Shown: positions 7,964 through 16,113 of the stretch, piece after piece
Position numbering within the stretch: position 1 is the stretch's first letter
Layout: each line of letters opens with the position of its first letter
Assembly (NCBI GenBank): GCA_947482665.1
Contig: CANKJK010000014.1
Coordinates: 23,830-87,829 of the forward strand
Reading direction: 5' to 3'
Length of the DNA stretch: 64,000 nt
DNA from: Acidobacteriota bacterium
GTDB lineage: Bacteria > Acidobacteriota > Vicinamibacteria > Vicinamibacterales > UBA2999
The notes under the pieces: model-generated
Seen by the model: only the letters and a program-made list of their open reading frames with translations
Told to the model about the DNA's origin: nothing
Database searches by the model: none
Position numbers and translations under genes: made by a program

Positions 7964-8527
7964 CTAACGGCCGGCAAGGTCCGCCGCCAGGGTGGCGGCC
8001 TTGTCGGCCAGCGTTGAGGCGAAGGCCAGGTTCTGGTCCTTGATCGCCTGCTCCGCCTGCTGCACAAAGCGTCGGGCCTGATCGTACTGCCCGCGCGCAC
8101 CCGCCTCCAGCTTCGAAGCATCCACGCGTGCCAGGTCCGTTGTAGCGACGGCCAGCCTGTCGCGAATGGCTCGCTCACGGGCGACATCCCCCGGTGCGCG
8201 CAGCGTCCGAGGCGCGACGCGCGCGGCGGCGGGTGGGTCCGGTGGTTCAGGACGCGCCACGCGCGCCGAGGGCGCGGGAACGGGCCGCGGCGTCACGACA
8301 GGTGGCGCCACCGGAGGCACGGGCTGGGCAATGGGTTCCTCGACGGGCAGTGGGGGCGGTTCCGACGCCGCAACAATCACACGCGCAGGTGGCTGCGGCA
8401 CCAGCAGCGCCGGCCCTTCAGGGACCGTCCGCGCATGTGCCTTCGCGCAACCCGACAGCAGCGCCAGCGACGCCGCCACGACGGTGAGCGTGACCAATTG
8501 CGCGTGTTGACGCTGCGGGAGCGTCAT
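7964..8527 (-). CDS. Proline-rich lipoprotein with C-terminal helical (DUF4398-like) domain
   Basis: About 187 residues. The N-terminus has a membrane segment ending in the lipobox LLSGC, so it is probably lipid-anchored. A long Pro/Ala/Val-rich spacer (about residues 40-120) would let it reach through the periplasm. The last ~60 residues form an amphipathic helical hairpin (YDQARRFVQQAEQAI, LAFASTLADKAATLA) resembling DUF4398 domains. ATG 8527 overlaps the TGA of the histidine kinase gene (TGATG), indicating translational coupling and a link to that signalling system; an upstream GTG at 8530 is also possible. It converges with the VOC gene six bases away. The function is unknown. Confidence 0.75.
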   Translation of the reverse strand: MTLPQRQHAQLVTLTVVAASLALLSGCAKAHARTVPEGPALLVPQPPARVIVAASEPPPLPVEEPIAQPVPPVAPPVVTPRPVPAPSARVARPEPPDPPAAARVAPRTLRAPGDVARERAIRDRLAVATTDLARVDASKLEAGARGQYDQARRFVQQAEQAIKDQNLAFASTLADKAATLAADLAGR

Positions 8528-10365
8528 CACGCCGCCTCCGTCGCTCGAGGCAACAGCACGCGGAACGTGGTGCCGCGCCCGGGCGTGCTCTCCACGTCGA
8601 TCTCACCGTCATGCATCTGCACGATACGGTACACCATGGACAAACCCAGCCCGGTGCCCTGGGCCTTCGTCGTGAAGTAGAGGTCGAAGATCCGGCCGAG
8701 ATGTTCCTGCGAGATGCCGACGCCTGTGTCGGCAATCCGGATCTCCACACGGCCACGAGGGGCATCCGCGCAACTGATCCGCAGGACCCCGCCATCTGGC
8801 ATCGCCTGACAGGCATTGATGGCCAGATTCAACAGGGCCTGCCGGAGCATCGATTCATCCGCGTTGACGGGCTGCGTGGACGTGGGACACGACACCTCCA
8901 CGGTCACCTTGTGCCGGTCGGCCTCGGACTGTACGACGGGCAGAATCTCCTGCACGAGCGCCCCGACGCGCACCGGCTGCAGACGCAGATCGTCGGGCCT
9001 GGTGAACTTCAGAAAACCCTGTACCACCTCGTCGAGGCGGCGCACCTCGCCTTCGATCACGGCCACATGGTCGAGCGCGCCACCGACGGTACTCAGGGCA
9101 GGATCCGCCGCGCGGATCTTCGTCCGCAGCAGTTCCAGGTGAATCATCATCGCGTTCAACGGGTTCTTGACCTCGTGCGCGATGCCGGCGGTAAGACGCC
9201 CGAGTGACACGAGCTTGCGTGAGTAGGCGAGCGTGGACTGCATGCGCGCAAACGACGACAGGTTGCGCGACACGAGCAGGACGCCGACCAGCCCTCCGTC
9301 CGCGCCAGCGATGGCGTGCGTGATGAGCAGCCGGTCCTCGCCGGTGGCATCAGACGTGGCCCCCGCGGCCGGCACGTGGGTCTGCTCGGGTCCTTGCGAC
9401 CGTCGGCTCTCGAGCGTCGCCTCCACGAGGCGCCGGTAGGGGTGGTCGGCCCCGAAGGTCACCGAGAGAGGCTGCCCGACGGCGCGCGGGCCGGTCTCAC
9501 GCTGCATGGCCGGGTTGGCGAAGAGCATCACCCCCGCCGGATTCACCAGCGCGACGGCATCCTCCAGGTTCTCCACCGCCGACTGCAGGGGCGTCTGTGA
9601 TCCGGCTGCCTGCTGCGACCGATCCTCTGAGAGCTGCTGCGACACGGCATTGAAGAACGAACCCAGCTCTCCGAACTCGTCTCCAGGCGGCAGGTCCAGC
9701 GTGACGCCAAACTCACCCCGCCCGAGCCGTGTCAGGCCGCTTCGCAGGACGTGAATGGGCCGAAGGAAAAGCTGCGCCAGGAGCGCCGCCACGAGAATCG
9801 CGACCGCGAGGGCCACGCCGGCCGTAATCAGCGCGGGCCGGAGCGCCGCGTTCAGCTCCTGCCGCAGCAGCAGCGTCGAAATACCGATGCGTATGGATCC
9901 AAAGGCCTGATCGTCCAGCATCATCGGCTGCCGCACTTCATGGGTGCCGGCATCACGCGCGTAGATCACGCGAAGCTGATCGAGCGCCGAGGCGTTCACC
10001 AGTTCCGCCAGATCCGGCCGCGGCGCGGCGTGCTGGCCCATGCGCGCCGAATCGCTGTCGGCGATCACCACGCCCTGCGGATCGGTCACCGAGGCGTCGG
10101 TCACGCTTTCGCCGTAGATACTCGACTGCAGCAGCGCCAGCAGGCCAGGGTCCGTCCGGATGGCGGAGTACGGGTCCGGACTCGCGGTCACCACCTGCCG
10201 GACGCGGTGGAAGATTGCATTGGAGAGCAGCTCGCCACGGGCCTGGCTCTCGTGCAGGCCCACCCGCGCCAGCCGCGTGATATGGAGGGCGCTGAGCGTC
10301 ACGACCGCCAGGCCGACGATCGCCGTGACGGCCACGATCTGCTTGACGCGGATGGTGAACTGCAT
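8527..10365 (-). CDS. Membrane sensor histidine kinase (HAMP-PAS-HisKA-HATPase)
   Basis: A 612-residue inner-membrane sensor kinase. Membrane helix 1 lies at about 10-28, a periplasmic sensor region of ~145 residues follows, and helix 2 is around 175-198 (ALITAGVALAVAILVAALLAQLF). A HAMP linker with LGRGEFGVTLDLPPGDEFGELG, a PAS domain (about 265-370) and the HisKA box LTAGIAHEVKNPLNAMM with phospho-His near 399 come next. The ATPase domain shows NLAINACQAMPDGG (N box), ADTGVGI (G1) and GTGLGLSMVYRIV (G2). This is the NtrB-like class that pairs with sigma-54 regulators, and one starts 24 bases upstream. The periplasmic ligand cannot be predicted. Confidence 0.93.
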   Translation of the reverse strand: MQFTIRVKQIVAVTAIVGLAVVTLSALHITRLARVGLHESQARGELLSNAIFHRVRQVVTASPDPYSAIRTDPGLLALLQSSIYGESVTDASVTDPQGVVIADSDSARMGQHAAPRPDLAELVNASALDQLRVIYARDAGTHEVRQPMMLDDQAFGSIRIGISTLLLRQELNAALRPALITAGVALAVAILVAALLAQLFLRPIHVLRSGLTRLGRGEFGVTLDLPPGDEFGELGSFFNAVSQQLSEDRSQQAAGSQTPLQSAVENLEDAVALVNPAGVMLFANPAMQRETGPRAVGQPLSVTFGADHPYRRLVEATLESRRSQGPEQTHVPAAGATSDATGEDRLLITHAIAGADGGLVGVLLVSRNLSSFARMQSTLAYSRKLVSLGRLTAGIAHEVKNPLNAMMIHLELLRTKIRAADPALSTVGGALDHVAVIEGEVRRLDEVVQGFLKFTRPDDLRLQPVRVGALVQEILPVVQSEADRHKVTVEVSCPTSTQPVNADESMLRQALLNLAINACQAMPDGGVLRISCADAPRGRVEIRIADTGVGISQEHLGRIFDLYFTTKAQGTGLGLSMVYRIVQMHDGEIDVESTPGRGTTFRVLLPRATEAA

Positions 10366-10389
10366 GCTCGGAGGCCCGCGCGTCCGGAC

Positions 10390-11850
10390 CTACTCCTCGT
10401 CCGTGACCGTCTGGTCGGACCGGCTGCGGTCGCGCAACCGGTTCAGCTTGTTGTGCAGGGTCTTCAGGCTGATGCCGAGAATCTCGGCCGCCTTCGTCTT
10501 GTTGTCGTGCGTGTGCTGCAGCGTCATCAGAATGAGCTGCGTTTCCGCCTCGTCGACCGTCATGCCTGGCGCCAGCGTCATGCCTGGACCGCTCGCGGTC
10601 CGAGGTTCATTGGTCAGCACCGCCGGGCGCGTCGAGAACACCGGCAGGTGTGACGGCTCGATGAGCGGCCCTGGCGACAGGATGACGGCCCGCTCGATGG
10701 CATTGCGCAGTTCACGGACATTCCCCGGCCAGTGGTGCTGCTCCACGAGGCGCGCGGCGGCCGGGTCAAGCCCGGTCATGATCTTGTGATTCCGCTCGGC
10801 GAACTCGGTGATGAAGGCCTGCACGAGTAGCGGCAGATCCTCGCGACGATCGCGCAACGGCGGCACCTCGATCGCAAACACATTGAGCCGGTAATACAGA
10901 TCCTCCCGGAGCTTGCCGGCCTTCACCGCATCGAGCGGGTTGACGTTGGTGGCCGCGATCACGCGCACGTCGACGGTAATCTCCTGCCGCCCGCCCAGCC
11001 GGCGGAAGCTGCGTTCCTGCAGCACCCGGAGCAGTTTGACCTGTGTGGCGGGAGCCATTTCCGCCACTTCATCCAGAAACAGCGTGCCGCGATCGGCGAG
11101 CTCAAAGCAGCCAAGCCGGCGATCCATCGCGCCGGTAAAGGCGCCCTTTTCGTGGCCGAAGATCTCGCTTTCCAGGAGCGTCTCGGGGATGGCGGCGCAG
11201 TTCAGTGCCACGAACGCCTGCTGTGCCCGAGGGCTCAGCTCGTGAATGCGCTGCGCGACCAGTTCCTTGCCGGTACCGGACTCGCCGAGCACGAGCACCG
11301 AGGCGGTGGTCGGCGCGGCGGCCTCGATAACGCGGAAGATGGCCTCCATCGGCTTGGAGCGGCCGATGATGCGGCCGAACCGCCCATGCTCACGATGCCG
11401 GCGGCGCAGCACCTCACTCTCCCGCTGCGCGGCCTGCTCCTTCCGCCGGGCCTCCGCGACTTCGCGATGGTGCTCGGCCAGCTTCTCCAGGACGAGCCTG
11501 AGTCGTTGATAGTCGATCGGCTTGGTGAAGTAGTCGTGCGCCCCGGCCTTCGACGCCTCAAACGCCTTGCCGACAGATTCACGCGGGTCCATGCCGGTGA
11601 TGAGAATCACGTCTGGCGCATCCGCCGTCGCGCGAACCGCCTGGAGCAGCGCGAGGCCGTCCATGCGCGGCATCATCAGGTCACTGACGACGATGGAGGG
11701 GCGGAACGCGGCGCACTGCTCCAGCGCATCGACACCATCCACCGCGGCCTCGGTGGTGAATCCCCACGTCCGCACGAGTTCGGTGAGACCGGCGCGAGCG
11801 GCCGGCTCATCCTCGACGACCAGGACGCGTTCGGCAGCGAGATCAGCCAT
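10390..11850 (-). CDS. Sigma-54-dependent response regulator (NtrC family)
   Basis: A 486-residue activator with three domains. The receiver carries Asp57 in VVSDLMMPRMDG. The AAA+ domain carries Walker A GESGTGKE, the sigma-54 contact loop GAFTGA and the arginine-finger region ending LVEQHHWPGNVRELRNAIERAV. The C-terminal Fis-type helix-turn-helix has ILGISLKTLHNKLNRLR. Phosphorylation by the kinase encoded next in the operon should trigger ATP-driven opening of sigma-54 promoters. It is the first gene of the three-gene set regulator-kinase-lipoprotein. Its start is divergent from, and slightly overlaps, the CPBP protease start, so the two share a control region. Target genes are not evident in the window. 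Confidence 0.94.
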   Translation of the reverse strand: MADLAAERVLVVEDEPAARAGLTELVRTWGFTTEAAVDGVDALEQCAAFRPSIVVSDLMMPRMDGLALLQAVRATADAPDVILITGMDPRESVGKAFEASKAGAHDYFTKPIDYQRLRLVLEKLAEHHREVAEARRKEQAAQRESEVLRRRHREHGRFGRIIGRSKPMEAIFRVIEAAAPTTASVLVLGESGTGKELVAQRIHELSPRAQQAFVALNCAAIPETLLESEIFGHEKGAFTGAMDRRLGCFELADRGTLFLDEVAEMAPATQVKLLRVLQERSFRRLGGRQEITVDVRVIAATNVNPLDAVKAGKLREDLYYRLNVFAIEVPPLRDRREDLPLLVQAFITEFAERNHKIMTGLDPAAARLVEQHHWPGNVRELRNAIERAVILSPGPLIEPSHLPVFSTRPAVLTNEPRTASGPGMTLAPGMTVDEAETQLILMTLQHTHDNKTKAAEILGISLKTLHNKLNRLRDRSRSDQTVTDEE

Positions 11851-12679
11851 GCAGCGAGTCTATGGTAGAAGTGTCACGGCCGTCCGGTCCACCGGCGCGG
11901 CGCACCCTGTGCCAGACGCCGCTCCAGCCCCCCCCGTGTCTTCGGTCGACGCCGCGCCTGCGCGGCGCGACGGTCCGTGGCGTGCCCGGCTCCTGGCGGC
12001 GTGCGAAGTGCTGCTCTGCTCCAGCCTGCCCACCCAGGTCGTGGCCCAGTACGCCATCGTCGCGGCGGGCGTCCAGCCCTGGATGTCGCCTGGCGTGCCG
12101 ACGCTCCGCTTCCTGGCCCTGGCGCAACTCGCGGACGCGGGACTGCTCATCGGCCTGATGGTCTGGATCACCCGGTTGCATCGCGATGATCCGCGCACGC
12201 TCTGGCTGGGCACCCGGCCATGGCTGCGCGAGTGCCGGCTCGGCATCCTCCTGGTGCCGGTGGTCTTCGCACTGGTCGCGGGCGCGCTTGTCGTGCTCGC
12301 GTTCATCGCGCCGGGGCTCCACAACATTGAGCAAAACCCGTTTGAACCCCTGCTCAGCACGCCGGTCAGAAGCGGCATCATGGTCGTGGTCGTGATCATC
12401 GCGGGAGGTGTGCGCGAGGAACTGCAGCGGGCCTTCCTGCTGCAGCGGTTCGAGCGGCATCTGGGCGGCGCCGGTGTCGGAGTCGTCGTCCTGAGCCTGG
12501 CCTTCGGGGCCGGCCACTACCTGCAGGGCTGGGATGCGGCCGTCGCCACGGGGCTGGTGGGTGGGTTCTGGGCCCTGATCTATCTCCGGCGGCGGAGCGT
12601 CGTGGCACCGATGGTCAGCCATGCGGTCTTTGACGTGCTCGAGGTCCTGCGCGCCACGCTGGGACCGATCGCGCCCTGA
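11849..12679 (+). CDS. CPBP-family intramembrane metalloprotease
   Basis: A polytopic membrane protein with about six to eight helices and the CPBP (Rce1/Abi-like) motifs in its second half: EELQRAFLLQRFE (the EExxxR motif), GAGHYLQG (xxxH) and SHAVFDV (HxxxD). These residues hold the zinc of the intramembrane protease; bacterial members process small membrane proteins or take part in peptide resistance. The start is uncertain: ATG 11849 overlaps the divergent regulator start, while GTG 11909 and GTG 11936 give shorter proteins beginning nearer to the first hydrophobic segment. No good ribosome-binding site separates them. It converges with the SurA-like gene, 24 bases between the stops. Confidence 0.8.
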   Translation: MQRVYGRSVTAVRSTGAAHPVPDAAPAPPVSSVDAAPARRDGPWRARLLAACEVLLCSSLPTQVVAQYAIVAAGVQPWMSPGVPTLRFLALAQLADAGLLIGLMVWITRLHRDDPRTLWLGTRPWLRECRLGILLVPVVFALVAGALVVLAFIAPGLHNIEQNPFEPLLSTPVRSGIMVVVVIIAGGVREELQRAFLLQRFERHLGGAGVGVVVLSLAFGAGHYLQGWDAAVATGLVGGFWALIYLRRRSVVAPMVSHAVFDVLEVLRATLGPIAP

Positions 12680-12703
12680 GCCGCGGCGGGGCGCCTCGCC
12701 CAC

Positions 12704-13204
12704 TCAGCAGCCCGGGAGTCGACAGGCCACCGTGCCGCGTCTCCGGAGGTCGCGGACCCAACTGGCTCTGGCCCCCCCGGAGGCGTCTTCACCAAACCGC
12801 TGGCGGGCATACACCTCGGTCCACACCTGCTCACGGGCCAGCCGCTGCACGTACCCGGACGGCAGACCCGCGGCCGTGAGGATGCCGGCCAGGCGGGCCG
12901 CGCCGCCCGCCAGGAGCGTGAGTCCCTGCGCCACTCGGGCCACAGCCGCGGCATCCGGCTCAACGGGCTGGATGCGAAGCACCTCGATGAGCACCAGTTG
13001 GCGATCGACGAGGCGCCGGAGCGCCACGATCTCCTCGTCATCCGTCCGCACGCCGCCCAGGCCCAGCGCGCGAGCCACGCGCAGGTCACTGAGCAGGATG
13101 GCCTGGCCGTCCACGCGCGCGAGAATCCGTTCGATCGGATCAGCGGCCCATGCGGCTCCAGCCAGCAGCAACACCGTCACGGCGTAACCAAACGCTCTCG
13201 CCAT
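12704..13204 (-). CDS. SurA-type periplasmic chaperone domain protein without a PPIase domain
   Basis: A 166-residue exported protein. After the signal peptide (AVTVLLLAGAAWA) comes DPIERILARVDGQAILLSDLRVAR, the typical opening of the SurA N-terminal chaperone domain, then helical sequence with LVDRQLVLIEVLR and AREQVWTEVYARQRFG. No parvulin-type isomerase domain follows; full SurA is over 400 residues. ATG 13204 overlaps the TGA of the Omp85 gene (TGATG), so the two are translationally coupled. The context, after TamB and an Omp85 protein, suggests it escorts outer-membrane or secreted substrates to that assembly machine. The role is inferred from domain and position. Confidence 0.75.
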   Translation of the reverse strand: MARAFGYAVTVLLLAGAAWAADPIERILARVDGQAILLSDLRVARALGLGGVRTDDEEIVALRRLVDRQLVLIEVLRIQPVEPDAAAVARVAQGLTLLAGGAARLAGILTAAGLPSGYVQRLAREQVWTEVYARQRFGEDASGGARASWVRDLRRRGTVACRLPGC

Positions 13205-16113
13205 CAGAAGGCCTGCCCCAGTGAGACATGGATGACATTGCCCTGCTCGCGGGTGCCGGGCAACAACTCGCGCCGATCCAGGTTGAAGCCCCAGTCCACC
13301 CGGACCGGGCCAACCGGCGAGCGGTAGCGGACGCCAAACCCTGCCGTCGGACGCACGCGGCTCAACCGCATCTGGCTGGCCAGCGGAAAGATATCGCCCG
13401 CATCCAGGAACACGACGCCCTGCAGCGTCGAGGTCATCGCGGTGCGCAGTTCCGCATTCAGCACAATCATCCCGTTCCCGCCGGTGGGGAATCCGCTCGC
13501 GGTGATCGTGTCGGCATCGCCGAGCCGGTCGAGCGAAAATCCCCGGACCGTGGTGTCGCCGCCGGCGAAGAACCGCTCGCTGGCCGGCAACTGGTCGCGC
13601 ACGACCTCCCCATCGATCGATCGCTCGAGCCCGTGGGCCGCGCCGAGCCGGCCAGCCAGCGCAAGGATGATGCGCCGCCTCGCGGGCAACCGATAGAAGA
13701 CTTTGCCCTCCAGCGTCGTCTTGAAAAACCCGACTTCGGACCCGTAGGCCCGCGCCGCGACGGTCTGATCGGCCGCCAGGAACAGCCCCTTCTCCGGATC
13801 CAGCGGGTCGGACCGCGTGTCGCGCAGCATGGCGACGCCGAACATGGAGAGCGCCACCTGGGGAAAGACCCGGTCGATGAGCGGACGCTCGCTCTCCGAG
13901 AATGTCTCTCCGAACAGATGGACCTTGCGATAGGTATAGGTGCCCGTCAGGCCATAGTGGGTGGCGGGCCGCATCGAGGCCCGGCCGAGCAATTCGCGCG
14001 TGTTGAAGTTGAAGCTGGTCCGGACGGACTGATCCAGCGTCGCGGCCGCCAGCAGGTCGGCGGCCGTGCCGAAGGCCCGTGGCTCACGGAAGGTCCCCAC
14101 GACCCGGTACTGGTGCAGACCATAGCTGCTCGTCACGGACTGACCGGACGCGTCGACCGTATCCTTCGCCAGCGAACTGATGCGGGAAAAGATCGTCGCG
14201 GACCGATTCTTGCCCCAGAGATTCCGGCGAGTCACCTGAACGAAGCCACGCGGCGCCACATCCAGACGCTCTTCGGCCTGTCCACCGCCAGCCGTCGGCC
14301 GCAACCGCCGCTCCGCGCCGACACCGCCGCCGTAATCAATGCTGATCGCCGGAGCCTCGTCGAGTTGCACGATCACGTCGCGCTTCGGCTCACCGGCATG
14401 GGCACGGGTCGTCAGGGAGATGCGGCGGAACAGGCCCAGCGCCGCAAGGTGCCGCTGACTGTCGGTCAGCGCGGCGGCCCCCAGCGGTTCACCGGTCCGC
14501 ACCTGCAGCTCGCGCTCGACGGTGGAGCGTGAAATCCGCCTGAGTCCCAGGATGATGACCTGGTCCACGAAGACCTGCGCCCCCTCGGTCACGACAAAAT
14601 GGACCTCGGCCTCGGTATCTCCAGCCCCCAGCTTGACGCTGGACCGCACCGCGACCAGTTCGTACCCCCGATCCTGATACTCGGTGCTGATACGTTCACG
14701 GTCGGCGGCGGCATCGGCTTCCGTGTAGGGCTTGCCCGGCTGCGTCGTCAACAGGGCGCGGACCGCCGTCTCGGCCAGAACCGCCGTGCCTTCCACCACC
14801 ACCCGCGTTACGCGGGTTCCGGGTCCCTCGTCGATCTGGATGTGCACCGGCACGACAAGGTCACCCTCCGGCTGGCCCGGCTCGGGGTCGGCCCGGGCCG
14901 TCACGACTGCCGACGCAAACCCTCGCGCCGCATACAGCCCCCGCACCGCCCTGAGCGTGGCCTCCACTGGCCCCGCCTGGAACGGCTCGCCTGACTTGAG
15001 TCGCACGAGGCTGCGAACATCCGACTCCGGAACCGCCGCCGCCCCGGCCACCGACACGGGCCCCACCACGGCACGACGGCCGCGGGCCGTCGTGAACACG
15101 ATGACGAGCTGGCCGGCGCGATCGAGACGGCGATGCGTCACCACCGCATCGCGGTACCCCCGCGTCTTCCAGTACAGCTCGATCGCCCCAGCGCTGCTAT
15201 CCAGGAGGTCCTCGTCCACCGACGCCTCGCGTTCCACCGGCACGAGCTGCTGGCGCTGCGACTGCGGTGGAGGATCGCCGTCGAACTCCACGCTGATCCG
15301 CGACCCGGTCTCGACGGCAATCGTGACCTCCACATCGCCTGACGGCGTGTACTCGAAGGAGATGTCGGCCCGGGCTTCGTAGTAGCCACGCGACCGCAGC
15401 TCCTTCTCGTACCGCTCCAGCGCGGCGCGCGCGCCGCGACCGTCATGTTCACGTCCCTCACGCAGCGCGAGCCGGTCCAGGAGCGCCGTGCGTCCGTCCG
15501 CGTCAAGCCCTTCGACGCGGATCGTCCGCACGCGGGCCACGGAGCCGGCGTTCACGGACAGCACCAGCGTGGCGCGATCCGGTTCGTGGCGCAGGTCCAG
15601 TTGCGAGGTGACCGTAGCTCGCGGATAGCCCGAATCCCTGTAGAAGGTCCGGACGAAGTCGACGATCTCAGGCACCCGCGGCGCCTCTGGCGTGGCACCG
15701 AACCGCTCGAGCACCGCCTGACGGACCAGCGACTCAGGCAGCTCGAGCGCGCCGCGCAGGAGAAAGCCCGCAACCGGGTGCTTGGGCACGAGACGGAAAC
15801 GGAGCCGCACGCCGTCACGATCCGGCTCGGCCACGACCTCGATGTCATCGAACCGGCCCAGGCTGTCCAGATGGCCGACGGCCTCTCGGACCTCCGCCAT
15901 GGACAGCGGCGCGCCCGGGCGGGCTCTGATCAAGGCGCGCATGGAGGCGTCCTCCACCACCCGGCCCTCGATCTCCAGCACGACGGCCGTGACGCGCTTG
16001 CCGGTCGCGTCAGCCGGAATCTGGGCGCGGGCCGGGACGGCGTGGAGCAGAAGCCAGCCCCCGAGACACAGCGCCAGCCAACGACACGCGCAGCGATGCA
16101 GGACAGTGGGCAT
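13204..16113 (-). CDS. Omp85-family outer-membrane assembly protein (TamA/BamA-like)
   Basis: About 969 residues. The signal peptide (LALCLGGWLLLHAVPARAQ) is followed by several POTRA repeats over roughly residues 40-590, seen as recurring GRFDDIEV, SRGYYEARADI, RGYELVAVRSS and LGLFRRISL turns. The rest is a beta-barrel with RGFSLDRLG and a terminal LGQAF ending in Phe, the usual insertion signal. BamA has five POTRAs and TamA three; the long repeat region is BamA-like while the gene partner is TamB, so the name is left open. The start ATG 16113 overlaps the stop of tamB (TGATG). It should fold or insert proteins or move lipid at the outer membrane. Confidence 0.9.
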   Translation of the reverse strand: MPTVLHRCACRWLALCLGGWLLLHAVPARAQIPADATGKRVTAVVLEIEGRVVEDASMRALIRARPGAPLSMAEVREAVGHLDSLGRFDDIEVVAEPDRDGVRLRFRLVPKHPVAGFLLRGALELPESLVRQAVLERFGATPEAPRVPEIVDFVRTFYRDSGYPRATVTSQLDLRHEPDRATLVLSVNAGSVARVRTIRVEGLDADGRTALLDRLALREGREHDGRGARAALERYEKELRSRGYYEARADISFEYTPSGDVEVTIAVETGSRISVEFDGDPPPQSQRQQLVPVEREASVDEDLLDSSAGAIELYWKTRGYRDAVVTHRRLDRAGQLVIVFTTARGRRAVVGPVSVAGAAAVPESDVRSLVRLKSGEPFQAGPVEATLRAVRGLYAARGFASAVVTARADPEPGQPEGDLVVPVHIQIDEGPGTRVTRVVVEGTAVLAETAVRALLTTQPGKPYTEADAAADRERISTEYQDRGYELVAVRSSVKLGAGDTEAEVHFVVTEGAQVFVDQVIILGLRRISRSTVERELQVRTGEPLGAAALTDSQRHLAALGLFRRISLTTRAHAGEPKRDVIVQLDEAPAISIDYGGGVGAERRLRPTAGGGQAEERLDVAPRGFVQVTRRNLWGKNRSATIFSRISSLAKDTVDASGQSVTSSYGLHQYRVVGTFREPRAFGTAADLLAAATLDQSVRTSFNFNTRELLGRASMRPATHYGLTGTYTYRKVHLFGETFSESERPLIDRVFPQVALSMFGVAMLRDTRSDPLDPEKGLFLAADQTVAARAYGSEVGFFKTTLEGKVFYRLPARRRIILALAGRLGAAHGLERSIDGEVVRDQLPASERFFAGGDTTVRGFSLDRLGDADTITASGFPTGGNGMIVLNAELRTAMTSTLQGVVFLDAGDIFPLASQMRLSRVRPTAGFGVRYRSPVGPVRVDWGFNLDRRELLPGTREQGNVIHVSLGQAF

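Noticed and set aside
13228..14532. Open frame of 434 residues antisense to the Omp85 gene
   Set aside because: Shadow frame; the opposite strand has a signal peptide, POTRA repeats and a barrel.
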